42,649 bases of DNA, from assembly GCA_002402945.1 (NCBI GenBank), contig DHGV01000116.1, forward strand, positions 1-42,649, written 5' to 3'. This document shows, one piece after another, positions 6,472-14,961 of the stretch (within the stretch, counting starts at the first letter, position 1; the number at the start of each line of letters is the position of its first letter). The DNA comes from Pelotomaculum sp. UBA4789. GTDB taxonomy: Bacteria > Bacillota > Desulfotomaculia > Desulfotomaculales > Pelotomaculaceae. Under the pieces are notes generated by a model that was not told the origin of the DNA, did not search any database, and was given only the letters and a program-made list of their open reading frames with translations. Both the position numbers and the translations under genes were made by a program.

Positions 6472-9400
6472 CTAGAGTTCAAGGATGCTGAAAAAATCCC
6501 TGGCCTTTTTAGCCGGCTTAGACATATCTGCTTTCATTTCAGAGGCAATGACTGCAGCTGCCAGCTCCTCTTCTTTCTCACTGTTTTCCTTGCCCGGTCC
6601 GGCCTTCATCTCATTATTTTTTCTTTTTACTTTAACCATTGACTTCCCCAGCAGGTCTTCCAGCCTCCCAACAACCGGTCCTGACAGATCCACATGGTAT
6701 TCCTCTCCCGCTTTAATTACTTTTTTCTCTTTCTCAAAATGTAAAAATACCGGGGAATTGCCCCTGAAACTGCTGATCATAATCTGTACCTGGTCCAGCA
6801 GTGGTGAGTCCGCATTCCTGATTTTCAGGTGCAGTTCTCCCTCCAGATGGCTGTCCAGGGTTGATATATCATCGCCGATTATCTTTGTTTCCTCACCATT
6901 CTCCCTGGTCTTGCCTTTCACCACCACTACCTCATCTATTCTAAGAGCCAGGCGGCTCTGAATGTATGGACGCGGATAAACCACGACTTCTACTGACCCT
7001 GTAAGGTCTTCCACTGTGAGGATGGCCATAGTGTCTCCTCTGCGGGTGCTGGTTTTCTTGATTCCCGTAATCAGGCCGCCCAGCACAATCTCACTGTTGT
7101 CAGGCAGCTCCGGTAATTCTACCGCTGTAATTGTGGACAACATGTTCAGCGCGCCGCGATACTGGGAGAGAGGATGCCCGCTGATATACAGACCAAGTGT
7201 TTCTTTTTCAAGTACCAGCATTTCGTCTACAGGGTACTCACCCACTTCGGGCAAATTGATACTTACTGATTCACGGCTTCCATCCAGGAAATCCAGAAGT
7301 GACATCTGACCGTCTTCTCTTTCGCGCTGCGACTGCTGCGCCAGGCCCAGTCCCGAGTCCACCGCAGCCATCAGCTGGGCCCGGCGGTAGCCAAGGGAGT
7401 CAAAGGCGCCGCATTTGATCAGGCTCTCCAACACCCTCCTGTTGACAACTTTTGTGTCCAGCCGCCGGCAAAAATCGGCATAGTCAGTGAAAGGCCCTTC
7501 CTGTTCCCTGACCCGGATGATAGACTCAACCGCCCCGAGCCCAACATTTTTAATCGCAGCAAGTCCAAAGCGAATTTTATTGCCTGCAACTGTGAAGCTT
7601 TCCCGGCTCTCATTTACATCGGGCTGCAGCACTTCTATGCCAAGGCGCCGGCACTCTTCAATATAGGCGGAAACCTTGTCCGTGTTGTCCTTTACTGAAG
7701 TCAGCAGCGCTGCCATGAACTGAAGCGGATAGTTGGCCTTTAAGTAGGCCGTCTGGTAAGAGACCATCGCATAGGCGGCACTGTGGGATTTGTTAAAACC
7801 ATAACCGGCGAAATACTCCATTAAATCAAACACCTGGCCGGCAATTTCCTCATTGATGCCATTGTTCACCGCACCTGTGATAAACTGTGAGCGCAGGCCC
7901 ACAATTATCTCCGGCTTTTTCTTGCCCATGGCGCGCCGCAGCATATCGGCCTCACCCAGGGAAAATCCCGCCAGATCGCTTGATATGCGCATGACCTGTT
8001 CCTGATACAGAATAACACCATAGGTATCCTTTAATATCGGCTCCAGCATGTTATTAAGATATTTTATGCTTTTTATTCCGTGTTTATTCTTAACGAAGTC
8101 TTCCACCATGCCGCTGCCCAGCGGTCCGGGTCGATACAGGGCTACGAGGGCTATAATATCTTCAAAAACTTCTGGTTTTAGATCGCGCAGGATGGCGCGC
8201 ATCCCGCTGCTTTCCAGCTGAAAAACCCCGGCGGTTTCACCCCTGGACAGCATTTCGTAAGTAAACGCATCATCCATGGTTATTTTATCCAAGTCAAGGA
8301 CATCACCGGTGATTTCGTTGATTGCCTTAAGCGCATCGCTGATTACAGTCAGAGTCCTCAAGCCCAGCATGTCCATCTTCAGAAGGCCGAGTTCTTCCAC
8401 TGTCCCCATGGCAAACTGGGTTGTTACCGGGCCGTCTGAAGCTTTGTAAAGAGGAAGATAATTTATCAGAGGTTCCGGGGTGATCACTATGCCGGCAGCA
8501 TGGGTGGAGGCGTGCCTGGGCATTCCTTCCAGGGATGAAGCGGTATCGATCAGTTTTTTTATCTCCTCCTTTTGCTCATAGAGCTCCTTTAATTCAGGTG
8601 CGTCGTTTAATGCCTTCTCTATAGTCATATTCAGCTCAGCCGGCACCAGCTTGGCTACCTTGTCCACATCGCCGTAGGGCATGCTCAGAGCTCTGCCGAC
8701 GTCCCTGATGGCGCCCCTCGCCGCCATGGTGCCAAAGGTGATGATCTGCGCCACGTGATCAGCGCCATACTTTTGCACAACGTAGTCAATAACCTCGCTC
8801 CGCCGCTCAAAGCAGAAATCGATGTCTATATCCGGCATGGATATTCTTTCCGGGTTTAAAAATCTTTCAAACAAAAGCCCGTATTTTAAAGGATCGATGT
8901 TGGTTATGCCCAGGCTGTAGGCGACCAGGCTGCCGGCGGCGGACCCCCGGCCCGGGCCTACCGGTATCCCGCTCGTCCTGGCAAAGTGGATAAAGTCCCA
9001 GACGATCAGGAAATAAGCCGAGTAGCCCATCTGTTTAATGACACCCAGCTCGTACTCCAGTCTTTCTCTAATCTCACCGCTGAGGTCACCGTAAATGCTT
9101 TGGGCGCCCCGGTAGCAGAGCTCAATCAGGTAGGTTTCAGTATTATACCCTTCCGGCACCTCATAATGAGGTAATAAGTACTTGCCAAATTCCATCTCCA
9201 CATTGCAGCGTTCTGCAATTTCCAGCGTGTTCTGCAGCGCCTGCGGATATTCGCCAAAAAGGAGTTTCATCTCCCCGGGGCTTTTCAGGTACAGTTCTTC
9301 CGACTGGAATTTCATCCGGCCCGGGTCGTCTACGCTCCTGCCGGTCTGGATGGCCAGGAGCACGTCCTGGCTTCCCGCATCCTCACGCCGCACATAGTGG

Positions 9401-10023
9401 ACATCATTGGTCACAACCAGCGGTATACCCATCTCCTCGTGGATTTTAAGCAGCTCTCTGTTGGCGGTCCGCTGCTCTGAAAAACCATGGTCCATGAGCT
9501 CGAGGAAAAAGTTTTCCGGCCCAAATATATCACGGTATTCTCCTGCTGCCTGTCTTGCTTTTTCGTTATCTCCGGACAGGACCTTGGCAGCGACCTCGCC
9601 GGCGATGCAGCCGCTTAAAGCAATCAGCCCCCTGCTGCAGCTCGCCAGCGTTTCCTTATCAACCCTGGGCCTGTAGTAAAACCCCTTGGTAAAACCCATG
9701 GAGACAATGTTCAGCAGGTTACGGTAGCCCTCTTCGTTTTCAGCCAGCAAAACCAGGTGGTTCAGGTTGTCGTCGATCTTCGGGGTGCGGTCGGACATGG
9801 TGCGCGGCGCTACGTAGATCTCACAGCCCAGAATTGGCTTGATCCCGGCATTTTTACAGGATTTATAAAAATCCACCACGCCGTGCATGACGCCGTGATC
9901 TGTTATAGCCAGAGCCGGCATCTCCATCTCGACGGCTCTGGCTACTGCCTTTTTAATGCAGGCCGCTCCGTCCAGCAGGCTGTATTCCGAGTGAACGTGC
10001 AAATGTACAAAAATAATGGACAC
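6472..10023 (-). CDS. dnaE: DNA polymerase III subunit alpha, DnaE type
   Basis: Replicative DNA polymerase catalytic subunit of 1183 residues. The N-terminal PHP domain opens with HLHVHSEYSLLDGA and continues with ITDHGVMHG. The family-C palm follows, with PDIDIDF at about 397-403 carrying the catalytic aspartates, then the GPGRGSAAGSLVAYSLGI motif. The helix-hairpin-helix region and an OB-fold (IVLGGLITGIKKTSTRRGDTMA... and onward) complete the protein, and the last ~60 residues are lysine/glutamate-rich. It lacks the proofreading exonuclease of PolC. The start is GTG at 10023, with weak upstream purines; an alternative start could be a few codons further in. The gene follows the ybaK-like gene by 38 bases in what is likely one transcript. 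Confidence 0.97.
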   Translation of the reverse strand: MSIIFVHLHVHSEYSLLDGAACIKKAVARAVEMEMPALAITDHGVMHGVVDFYKSCKNAGIKPILGCEIYVAPRTMSDRTPKIDDNLNHLVLLAENEEGYRNLLNIVSMGFTKGFYYRPRVDKETLASCSRGLIALSGCIAGEVAAKVLSGDNEKARQAAGEYRDIFGPENFFLELMDHGFSEQRTANRELLKIHEEMGIPLVVTNDVHYVRREDAGSQDVLLAIQTGRSVDDPGRMKFQSEELYLKSPGEMKLLFGEYPQALQNTLEIAERCNVEMEFGKYLLPHYEVPEGYNTETYLIELCYRGAQSIYGDLSGEIRERLEYELGVIKQMGYSAYFLIVWDFIHFARTSGIPVGPGRGSAAGSLVAYSLGITNIDPLKYGLLFERFLNPERISMPDIDIDFCFERRSEVIDYVVQKYGADHVAQIITFGTMAARGAIRDVGRALSMPYGDVDKVAKLVPAELNMTIEKALNDAPELKELYEQKEEIKKLIDTASSLEGMPRHASTHAAGIVITPEPLINYLPLYKASDGPVTTQFAMGTVEELGLLKMDMLGLRTLTVISDALKAINEITGDVLDLDKITMDDAFTYEMLSRGETAGVFQLESSGMRAILRDLKPEVFEDIIALVALYRPGPLGSGMVEDFVKNKHGIKSIKYLNNMLEPILKDTYGVILYQEQVMRISSDLAGFSLGEADMLRRAMGKKKPEIIVGLRSQFITGAVNNGINEEIAGQVFDLMEYFAGYGFNKSHSAAYAMVSYQTAYLKANYPLQFMAALLTSVKDNTDKVSAYIEECRRLGIEVLQPDVNESRESFTVAGNKIRFGLAAIKNVGLGAVESIIRVREQEGPFTDYADFCRRLDTKVVNRRVLESLIKCGAFDSLGYRRAQLMAAVDSGLGLAQQSQREREDGQMSLLDFLDGSRESVSINLPEVGEYPVDEMLVLEKETLGLYISGHPLSQYRGALNMLSTITAVELPELPDNSEIVLGGLITGIKKTSTRRGDTMAILTVEDLTGSVEVVVYPRPYIQSRLALRIDEVVVVKGKTRENGEETKIIGDDISTLDSHLEGELHLKIRNADSPLLDQVQIMISSFRGNSPVFLHFEKEKKVIKAGEEYHVDLSGPVVGRLEDLLGKSMVKVKRKNNEMKAGPGKENSEKEEELAAAVIASEMKADMSKPAKKARDFFSILEL

Positions 10024-10061
10024 CTACTTTCAACAAAAAAGCATTTATACCTGCCTGTTAA

Positions 10062-10523
10062 TCAAACCAGATCCGCCCATTTACCGCCGGTGATCATCTC
10101 CAGCTGTGCCATTGTTACCGGCAGGGCCGATCTGGGGGTACCAGCGGCAGCATAAACCACTGGGAAACGGTACATGGAGTCATCCAGCAGAATGGGTATG
10201 GTTTCTGCCAGCGCCACCGGACATACGCCCCCAACCGGGTAGCCGGTAACACGTTTAACCGTGTCAGGATCGGCCATCCTGACCATGGCAGCGCCAAGCA
10301 GCCTTTTCAGCTTGCCGCTTTTTATTTTATTGTCACCGCTGGCTACGATCAAAACCGGTTGATCATCAGCCAGAAATACCAGGGTTTTAGCAATCTGGCC
10401 GACCGCTACGCCAAGGGCCGCCGCGGCCAGCTCACAGGTGCTGGTGCTTTCCTCAAGCTCTGTAATTTTCAGTCCCATATTAAATTGATCCAGGTATGTC
10501 TGGACCCGATCGATGACACTCAG
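10062..10523 (-). CDS. YbaK/EbsC-type aminoacyl-tRNA deacylase, probable CTG start
   Basis: A trans-editing domain related to ProX/YbaK and the ProRS insertion domain, which clear wrongly charged tRNA (for example Cys-tRNA-Pro). Typical family features are visible: ELEESTST, the AKTLVF strand, the GDNKI-x-SGKLKRLLGA segment with its catalytic-region lysine, and GYPVGGVCPVAL. A start at the first ATG (10478) would lose the first helix of the fold. The frame is open upstream and encodes VIDRVQTYLDQFN, and a CTG at 10523 sits 9 bases after AAGGAG (10533-10538). A CTG start giving 153 residues, the usual family length, is therefore proposed. It lies upstream of dnaE in the same direction. Confidence 0.88.
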   Translation of the reverse strand: MSVIDRVQTYLDQFNMGLKITELEESTSTCELAAAALGVAVGQIAKTLVFLADDQPVLIVASGDNKIKSGKLKRLLGAAMVRMADPDTVKRVTGYPVGGVCPVALAETIPILLDDSMYRFPVVYAAAGTPRSALPVTMAQLEMITGGKWADLV

Positions 10524-10590
10524 ATCATACCACTCCTTTTGCTCTGTAACTCTGTCCTGAAAATCAAATAGCTACCAGGTGAACATATTG

Positions 10591-10716
10591 ACATGATTTA
10601 CATAATTAATCAGGATTTACAGGATTGAAGTATTATTTTTCTGCATAAAACTAATATTTCAATATAACTTACCTTGAAATTTTAATTAAAATCCTGTTAA
10701 TCACTATAGATCATGT
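10591..10716. repeat. inverted pair of 28-base AT-rich repeats
   Basis: The sequence at 10591-10618 and the reverse complement of 10689-10716 match at roughly three quarters of 28 positions (both begin ACATGAT and end CAGGATTT), forming a long imperfect inverted repeat with a loop of about 70 bases. The 261-base gap between trmL and the ybaK-like gene contains little else. The motif resembles the TTAACAGGATTTACAGGATT-like degenerate repeats seen in many bacterial intergenic regions. No open frame is supported here. Confidence 0.5.
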
Positions 10717-10753
10717 TAATCCTATCAATTTGTATTAATTTTCTTCTTATAGC

Positions 10754-10767
10754 GCCGCATTTGCGGC
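10754..10767 (-). terminator. short GC hairpin after trmL
   Basis: GCCGC and GCGGC pair around a 4-base loop 18 bases after the trmL stop. No uridine run follows, only AT-rich sequence, so it is at best a weak terminator. Confidence 0.35.
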
Positions 10768-10784
10768 ATGAATGTCAATTTAAC

Positions 10785-11243
10785 TTACCCCAGTCCGGGG
10801 AAGCCCTGCTGCCTTAAAGCCTCATAGAGCACCACAGCTGCCGAGTTCGCCAGGTTTAAGGATCTGGCCGTGTTGATCATGGGCACTCGCATCCGCTGCC
10901 CCGGGTAACCGCCGAGGATTTCCGGCGGCAGCCCTTTTGTTTCCTTGCCGAATATTAAAAAACCACCTTTATCATATTCAATTTCAGTGTAAGTATTAAG
11001 AGCCTTCGTGGTGGCAAAATAGAACCGCCCCCCTTTATAGCGGGCAGCAAATTCCGTAAAACTGTCATGGTATACTATTTCAACCAGGTGCCAGTAATCC
11101 AGGCCGGCCCGCTTGAGGTACTTGTCATCGGTAGAAAATCCCAGCGGCCTGATTAAATGAAGAGCTGTGCCGGTAACGGCACAGGTCCTGGCAATGTTCC
11201 CTGTATTGGCAGGTATTTCCGGTTCAACCAGTACTATGTTCAC
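10785..11243 (-). CDS. trmL: tRNA (cytidine/uridine-34 2'-O)-methyltransferase TrmL
   Basis: A SPOUT-family methyltransferase that methylates the wobble-position ribose of some leucine tRNAs using S-adenosylmethionine. The 152-residue protein starts MNIVLVEPEIPANTGNIART, typical of the family. It carries the trefoil-knot motifs LIFGKETKGLPPEIL and IPM-like VPMINTARSLNLANSAAVVLYEALRQ. The gene start overlaps the 3' end of nth by 20 bases, which suggests translational coupling. A tRNA modifier, a tRNA-editing protein and DNA polymerase lie in sequence here. Confidence 0.95.
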   Translation of the reverse strand: MNIVLVEPEIPANTGNIARTCAVTGTALHLIRPLGFSTDDKYLKRAGLDYWHLVEIVYHDSFTEFAARYKGGRFYFATTKALNTYTEIEYDKGGFLIFGKETKGLPPEILGGYPGQRMRVPMINTARSLNLANSAAVVLYEALRQQGFPGLG

Positions 11244-11898
11244 GGTTTTCCTTTCCTAATTGCGGATAACTGCAGTAATCTCTTAAACAGCATTTCTGGC
11301 AGGAAGGCTTCCTGGACTTACAGATTTCCCGGCCATGGGTAATTAACCGGTAATGAAAGGGAATTCTCAATTCAGGCGGTATGCAGGCCGACAGATCCGC
11401 TTCGACTTTCACCGGATCGCGCGCGGCTGATAGCCCGAGCCTGCGTGCCACGCGGTAGACATGAGTATCAACAGGCAGGGCGCTGCCGCCGAAAGCTACA
11501 CCAATGACAACCCCCGCCGTTTTCCGGCCGACCCCCGGCAGCGCCTCAAGCTCAGCCCTTGTCGAGGGCACTATGCCGCTGTGTTTGTTAACAATGTCCC
11601 GGGAAGCTTCTATTATGAACCTGCTTTTGTTGCGGTACAGCCCAACACCTTTGATCTCTTCTCCCAGTTCCTCCGATGTCAGCAAAGCGAATTCCTGCGG
11701 GCTGTTGTGCTTTTCAAAAAGGCGGGCCGAGACTCGGTTAACTTGTTTATCAGTACTCTGCGCCGACAGAATGGCCGATACCAGCAGTTCAAAGGGGGTC
11801 TTAAAAACCAATGACGTACCGGCATGGGGATAACATTGTGCCAGCAATTCTAAAACAGCAGCAGTTTTATCTTTTTCCGGGCATGTTATTTTGTCTAT
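11224..11898 (-). CDS. nth: endonuclease III, possible ATA start
   Basis: A DNA glycosylase/AP lyase for oxidised pyrimidines. The helix-hairpin-helix ALPGVGRKTAGVV carries the catalytic lysine, and VDTHV supplies the catalytic aspartate. The C-terminal iron-sulphur loop is intact, with cysteines spaced x6, x2, x5 (CKSRKPSC, CQKC, CCLRDYC). The only in-frame conventional start near the N-terminus is TTG at 11847, which would drop part of the first helix and has no ribosome site. The frame is open upstream to an AAAGGAG site, and an ATA codon at 11898 sits 8 bases after GGAG. This would give 224 residues and the N-terminal helix seen in the family. The only ATG in between is out of frame. Confidence 0.93.
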   Translation of the reverse strand: MDKITCPEKDKTAAVLELLAQCYPHAGTSLVFKTPFELLVSAILSAQSTDKQVNRVSARLFEKHNSPQEFALLTSEELGEEIKGVGLYRNKSRFIIEASRDIVNKHSGIVPSTRAELEALPGVGRKTAGVVIGVAFGGSALPVDTHVYRVARRLGLSAARDPVKVEADLSACIPPELRIPFHYRLITHGREICKSRKPSCQKCCLRDYCSYPQLGKENREHSTG

Positions 11899-11964
11899 GA
11901 AAAAAACTCCTTTTTCTGAAGTATTCTTTCTGGATTATAATATAAAAAGCCTGCAGGCAGTCCC

Positions 11965-11973
11965 ATTATACCA
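11965..11973 (-). promoter_or_regulatory. extended -10 promoter for nth-trmL
   Basis: TGGTATAAT on the minus strand is a perfect extended -10 element about 67 bases before the proposed nth start. No good -35 is visible. A second TATAAT lies at 11934-11939, also without a convincing -35. Confidence 0.45.
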
Positions 11974-12084
11974 TGAAATATTTGATGATTTCCTATTCAT
12001 ATTTTTTATGAAATACTATACAAAAAAACAAAAAGAGGGCGTCTCCCGTAATGGATTGCCCCCCATAATAATTGACCACAATAT

Positions 12085-13086
12085 TTATTTCATCGCCGAG
12101 ATGATGGCATCGGCCATTTCACTGGTGCCGGCGCTGCCGCCCAGGTCATAAGTCAGGCTCTTCTTTTCTTTAAGCACCTTTAATACGGCTGTTTCGATCC
12201 GGCTGGCCGCATCCATCTCGCCCATATACTTCAGCATCATTACTCCAGACAGAATTGTAGCCAGTGGGTTTACCCTGTTTAAGCCGGCATGCCTCGGCGC
12301 GCTGCCGTGCACAGGCTCAAAAACGGCTGCTTCCTCGCCAATATTGGCGCCTGGCGCCACTCCCAGGCCGCCGACCAGGCCGGCGCAGAGATCGGAAACT
12401 ATATCACCGTAAAGGTTCGGCAGGAGCAGCACATCATAGTTTTCGGGAGTCTGCACCAGCTTCATGCACATGGCGTCAACGATATATTCCTCATATTCGA
12501 TGTCCTGGTATCCCTCCGCAACCTGCCTGGCACATTCCAGAAAAAGCCCGTCCGATAATTTCATGATATTGGCCTTGTGCACAGCAGTCACTTTCCGGCG
12601 CCCCTCGCGGCGGGCAAGCTCAAAAGCAAAGCGCGCAATGCGCATGGAGGCCTCCCGGGTGATGATCTTGATGCTCTCGGCGGCGTCCCGACCAACGCAG
12701 TGTTCTATGCCGCCGTAAAGGTCTTCCGTGTTTTCTCTGACAATGATCAGGTCAACCCCGCTGAAGCGGGTTTCCACACCCGGCAGGTTACGCGCCGGCC
12801 TGACATTGGCGAACAGGTTCAGTTCCTGGCGCAGGGTTACATTGACGCTGCGAAATCCTTTGCCGACCGGAGTGGTCAGCGGGCCTTTTAACGCTATTTT
12901 ATTCTTCTTAATTGAATCCAGAACATACTGGGGCAGCGGCGTCCCGCATTTTTCAATCATGGCCTCGCCAGCCTCAACAACTTCCCAGTCTATCGGCACA
13001 CCCGCGGCATCGATCACCCGGCGCGCGGCTTCGACAATTTGCGGGCCGACACCGTCACCAGGTATAAGCGTAATTGTGTACGGCAT
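12085..13086 (-). CDS. isocitrate/isopropylmalate dehydrogenase family protein, isocitrate type
   Basis: A beta-decarboxylating dehydrogenase of 333 residues, starting at ATG 13086 behind GGAGG (5 bases). The substrate helix reads Ser80-Val-Asn82-x3-Arg86 and continues to Arg96. This matches the S-x-N-x-x-x-R pattern of isocitrate dehydrogenases, not the isopropylmalate pattern. NTEDLYGGIEH (119-129, Tyr124), HKANIMK and the metal-binding Asp228/Asp232 are present. After FEPVHGSAP the coenzyme-deciding pair is Arg265-His266, unlike the Asp-Ile typical of NAD enzymes and nearer the Lys-Tyr of NADP enzymes. It ends the four-gene cluster and would make 2-oxoglutarate from isocitrate. Homoisocitrate dehydrogenase is the main alternative. 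Confidence 0.85.
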   Translation of the reverse strand: MPYTITLIPGDGVGPQIVEAARRVIDAAGVPIDWEVVEAGEAMIEKCGTPLPQYVLDSIKKNKIALKGPLTTPVGKGFRSVNVTLRQELNLFANVRPARNLPGVETRFSGVDLIIVRENTEDLYGGIEHCVGRDAAESIKIITREASMRIARFAFELARREGRRKVTAVHKANIMKLSDGLFLECARQVAEGYQDIEYEEYIVDAMCMKLVQTPENYDVLLLPNLYGDIVSDLCAGLVGGLGVAPGANIGEEAAVFEPVHGSAPRHAGLNRVNPLATILSGVMMLKYMGEMDAASRIETAVLKVLKEKKSLTYDLGGSAGTSEMADAIISAMK

Positions 13087-13151
13087 GTTGTCCTCCGTTT
13101 TATAAATCAAATTGATCAAACCCTGTTTAACCTGTCATCCCTGTGTAAATA

Positions 13152-13652
13152 TTATCCGAGATTGAACCCGCCGTATTTCCTGAAATGCGCCGCCAGCCCG
13201 CCGTCGTTTAAAATCTTGATCATTACTTCCGGCAGCGGCTTGATCGGTAGGGTGATCCTCTTTGTCCTGTTGGTTATAACTCCAGCAGCAAGGTCAACAA
13301 AAAGCTCATCACCCGGAGCTATTTGATCCGTGTCGCATTCCACAACAGGCAGCCCGGTGTTAATGGCATTGCGATAGAAAATACGGGCAAATGATTTGGC
13401 CAGGACAGCGCCCACGTCAGCATACTTGATGGCCAGGGGCGCCTGCTCCCTGGATGACCCGCAGCCAAAATTGGTGCCGGCCACAATGAAATCCCCCGGG
13501 CTGACTTTTTCATAGAAGTTGGGATCAAGGTCCTCCATCACATGTTTGGCCAGTGCTTTCATATCCAGGGTTTTAAACTTGTACTTTCCCGATATGATAT
13601 AGTCGGTATTCACGTCATCCCCAAATTTATGCGCTTTGCCGCTGAACTGCAT
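13152..13652 (-). CDS. LeuD-type hydratase small subunit (aconitase/homoaconitase/isopropylmalate)
   Basis: The swivel-domain subunit of a two-subunit [4Fe-4S] hydro-lyase. The 166 residues are of the short LeuD/HacB type. GDDVNTDYII (11-20) is followed by the substrate-specificity loop SGKYKFKTLD (21-30). The catalytic-serine motif GCGSSREQAP sits at 63-72. The loop differs from the usual isopropylmalate sequence and carries basic residues, as in homoaconitase-like enzymes, so the substrate is more likely a tricarboxylate than isopropylmalate. It follows the large subunit by 54 bases and precedes the dehydrogenase by 65. Together with the large subunit it probably interconverts citrate and isocitrate, or homocitrate and homoisocitrate. 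Confidence 0.87.
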   Translation of the reverse strand: MQFSGKAHKFGDDVNTDYIISGKYKFKTLDMKALAKHVMEDLDPNFYEKVSPGDFIVAGTNFGCGSSREQAPLAIKYADVGAVLAKSFARIFYRNAINTGLPVVECDTDQIAPGDELFVDLAAGVITNRTKRITLPIKPLPEVMIKILNDGGLAAHFRKYGGFNLG

Positions 13653-13706
13653 AGCAACACCTGCTTCATTTTAAATTTATTTAAAATCGCTTAACTAAAT
13701 GTCATG

Positions 13707-14960
13707 TTAAATGAATTCCCGCGGATCGGTGATTTTCCCGGTTAGCGCGCTGGCTGCCACTGTGGCTGGTGAGGCCAGGTAAATCTCCGCGTTGGAGTTG
13801 CCCATGCGCCCCTTAAAATTACGGTTTGCAGTGGATATCACCGTTTCATTATCAGAAGGCACGCCATTGTGCGTCCCCACGCAGGGGCCGCAGCCTGGGG
13901 TGACCATAGCCGCTCCTGCTTCCACCAGCGACTGAATGATCCCTTCCGCCATGGCGTCCAAAAAAACCCGGCGGGAGGAGGGCGCCACAATCAGCCGGAC
14001 GTCACGGTGTACTTTACGGCCGCTGAGAATACCGGCGGCAATGCGCAGGTCTTCCAGCCGACCATTGGTGCAGGTCCCAATTAACGCCTGCTGCACAGGC
14101 TTACCCGCTTCCTTGCTGACCGGGGCAGTATTGTCTACCCGGTGCGGTCTGGCCACCTGCGGTTCAAACTTCGATACATCATATTCCAGCACCCGGGTAT
14201 AAACTGCGTCACGATCGGCGGCAACAGGCTTGAATTCCCGTTTTGTAAACCGCCGCAGCCAGGCGAAAGTCTTTTCATCCGCTTCCATCAGCCCGGCCTT
14301 GGCTCCCATTTCAATGGCCATATTGGAGATGGTAAAGCGGGCCTCCTGGGACATGGCCGCTATGGCTTCCCCGGTATACTCAGATGACATGTAGGTAGCC
14401 CCGTCAGCTGTCACATCACCGATGAGATGAAGGATCAGATCCTTTGAATAAACACCCGGAGGCAGCACCCCGCTGCAGACAAATTTAATTGTCTCCGGCG
14501 CCTTAAACCACATCCGTCCGGAAATCATCCCACCGGCCAGATCAGTGGAGCCGACCCCGGTGGAAAAAGCGTTCAGGGCGCCGTAGGTGCAGGTATGGGA
14601 GTCCGCGCCTATCACGAGTGAACCTGGCCCCACTTCCCCGCTCTCAGGCAGGACCTGGTGGCACACACCTTCACCTATGTCATACAGGCGAAAACCCTTG
14701 TCCCTGACAAATTCCCTCATCATCTTGTGCAGGGCGGAAACTCCTTCATTCGGACTTGGTGAGCTGTGGTCGATCACGAAAGCGATGCGCTCTCTGTCGA
14801 AGACCTCCAGCCCCTCCATGTCCTGAAAAGCCCTGATGGCCAAGGGGGCGGTACCGTCCTGACCCATGACATAGTCAACACTGGCCACCACAATGTCACC
14901 GGCGTAAGCTTCCCGGCCGCTCTTTAATGACAGGATTTTTTCTATGATCGTCCGGCCCAT
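13707..14960 (-). CDS. LeuC/aconitase-type hydratase large subunit
   Basis: The iron-sulphur subunit of the hydro-lyase pairs with the LeuD-type protein downstream. The 417-residue protein is of the compact HacA/LeuC2 type found in archaea and anaerobes. Cluster cysteines are visible in GTCTNG (about residue 297) and GCGPC (about 357 and 360), and DSHTCT and IDHSSPSP are family signatures. ATG 14960 is preferred; a TTG six codons upstream is possible. The gene starts one base after the nifV-type stop, so the two are coupled. By context the enzyme probably isomerises citrate (aconitase role) or homocitrate. The sequence alone does not settle the substrate. Confidence 0.88.
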   Translation of the reverse strand: MGRTIIEKILSLKSGREAYAGDIVVASVDYVMGQDGTAPLAIRAFQDMEGLEVFDRERIAFVIDHSSPSPNEGVSALHKMMREFVRDKGFRLYDIGEGVCHQVLPESGEVGPGSLVIGADSHTCTYGALNAFSTGVGSTDLAGGMISGRMWFKAPETIKFVCSGVLPPGVYSKDLILHLIGDVTADGATYMSSEYTGEAIAAMSQEARFTISNMAIEMGAKAGLMEADEKTFAWLRRFTKREFKPVAADRDAVYTRVLEYDVSKFEPQVARPHRVDNTAPVSKEAGKPVQQALIGTCTNGRLEDLRIAAGILSGRKVHRDVRLIVAPSSRRVFLDAMAEGIIQSLVEAGAAMVTPGCGPCVGTHNGVPSDNETVISTANRNFKGRMGNSNAEIYLASPATVAASALTGKITDPREFI

Positions 14961-14961
14961 T

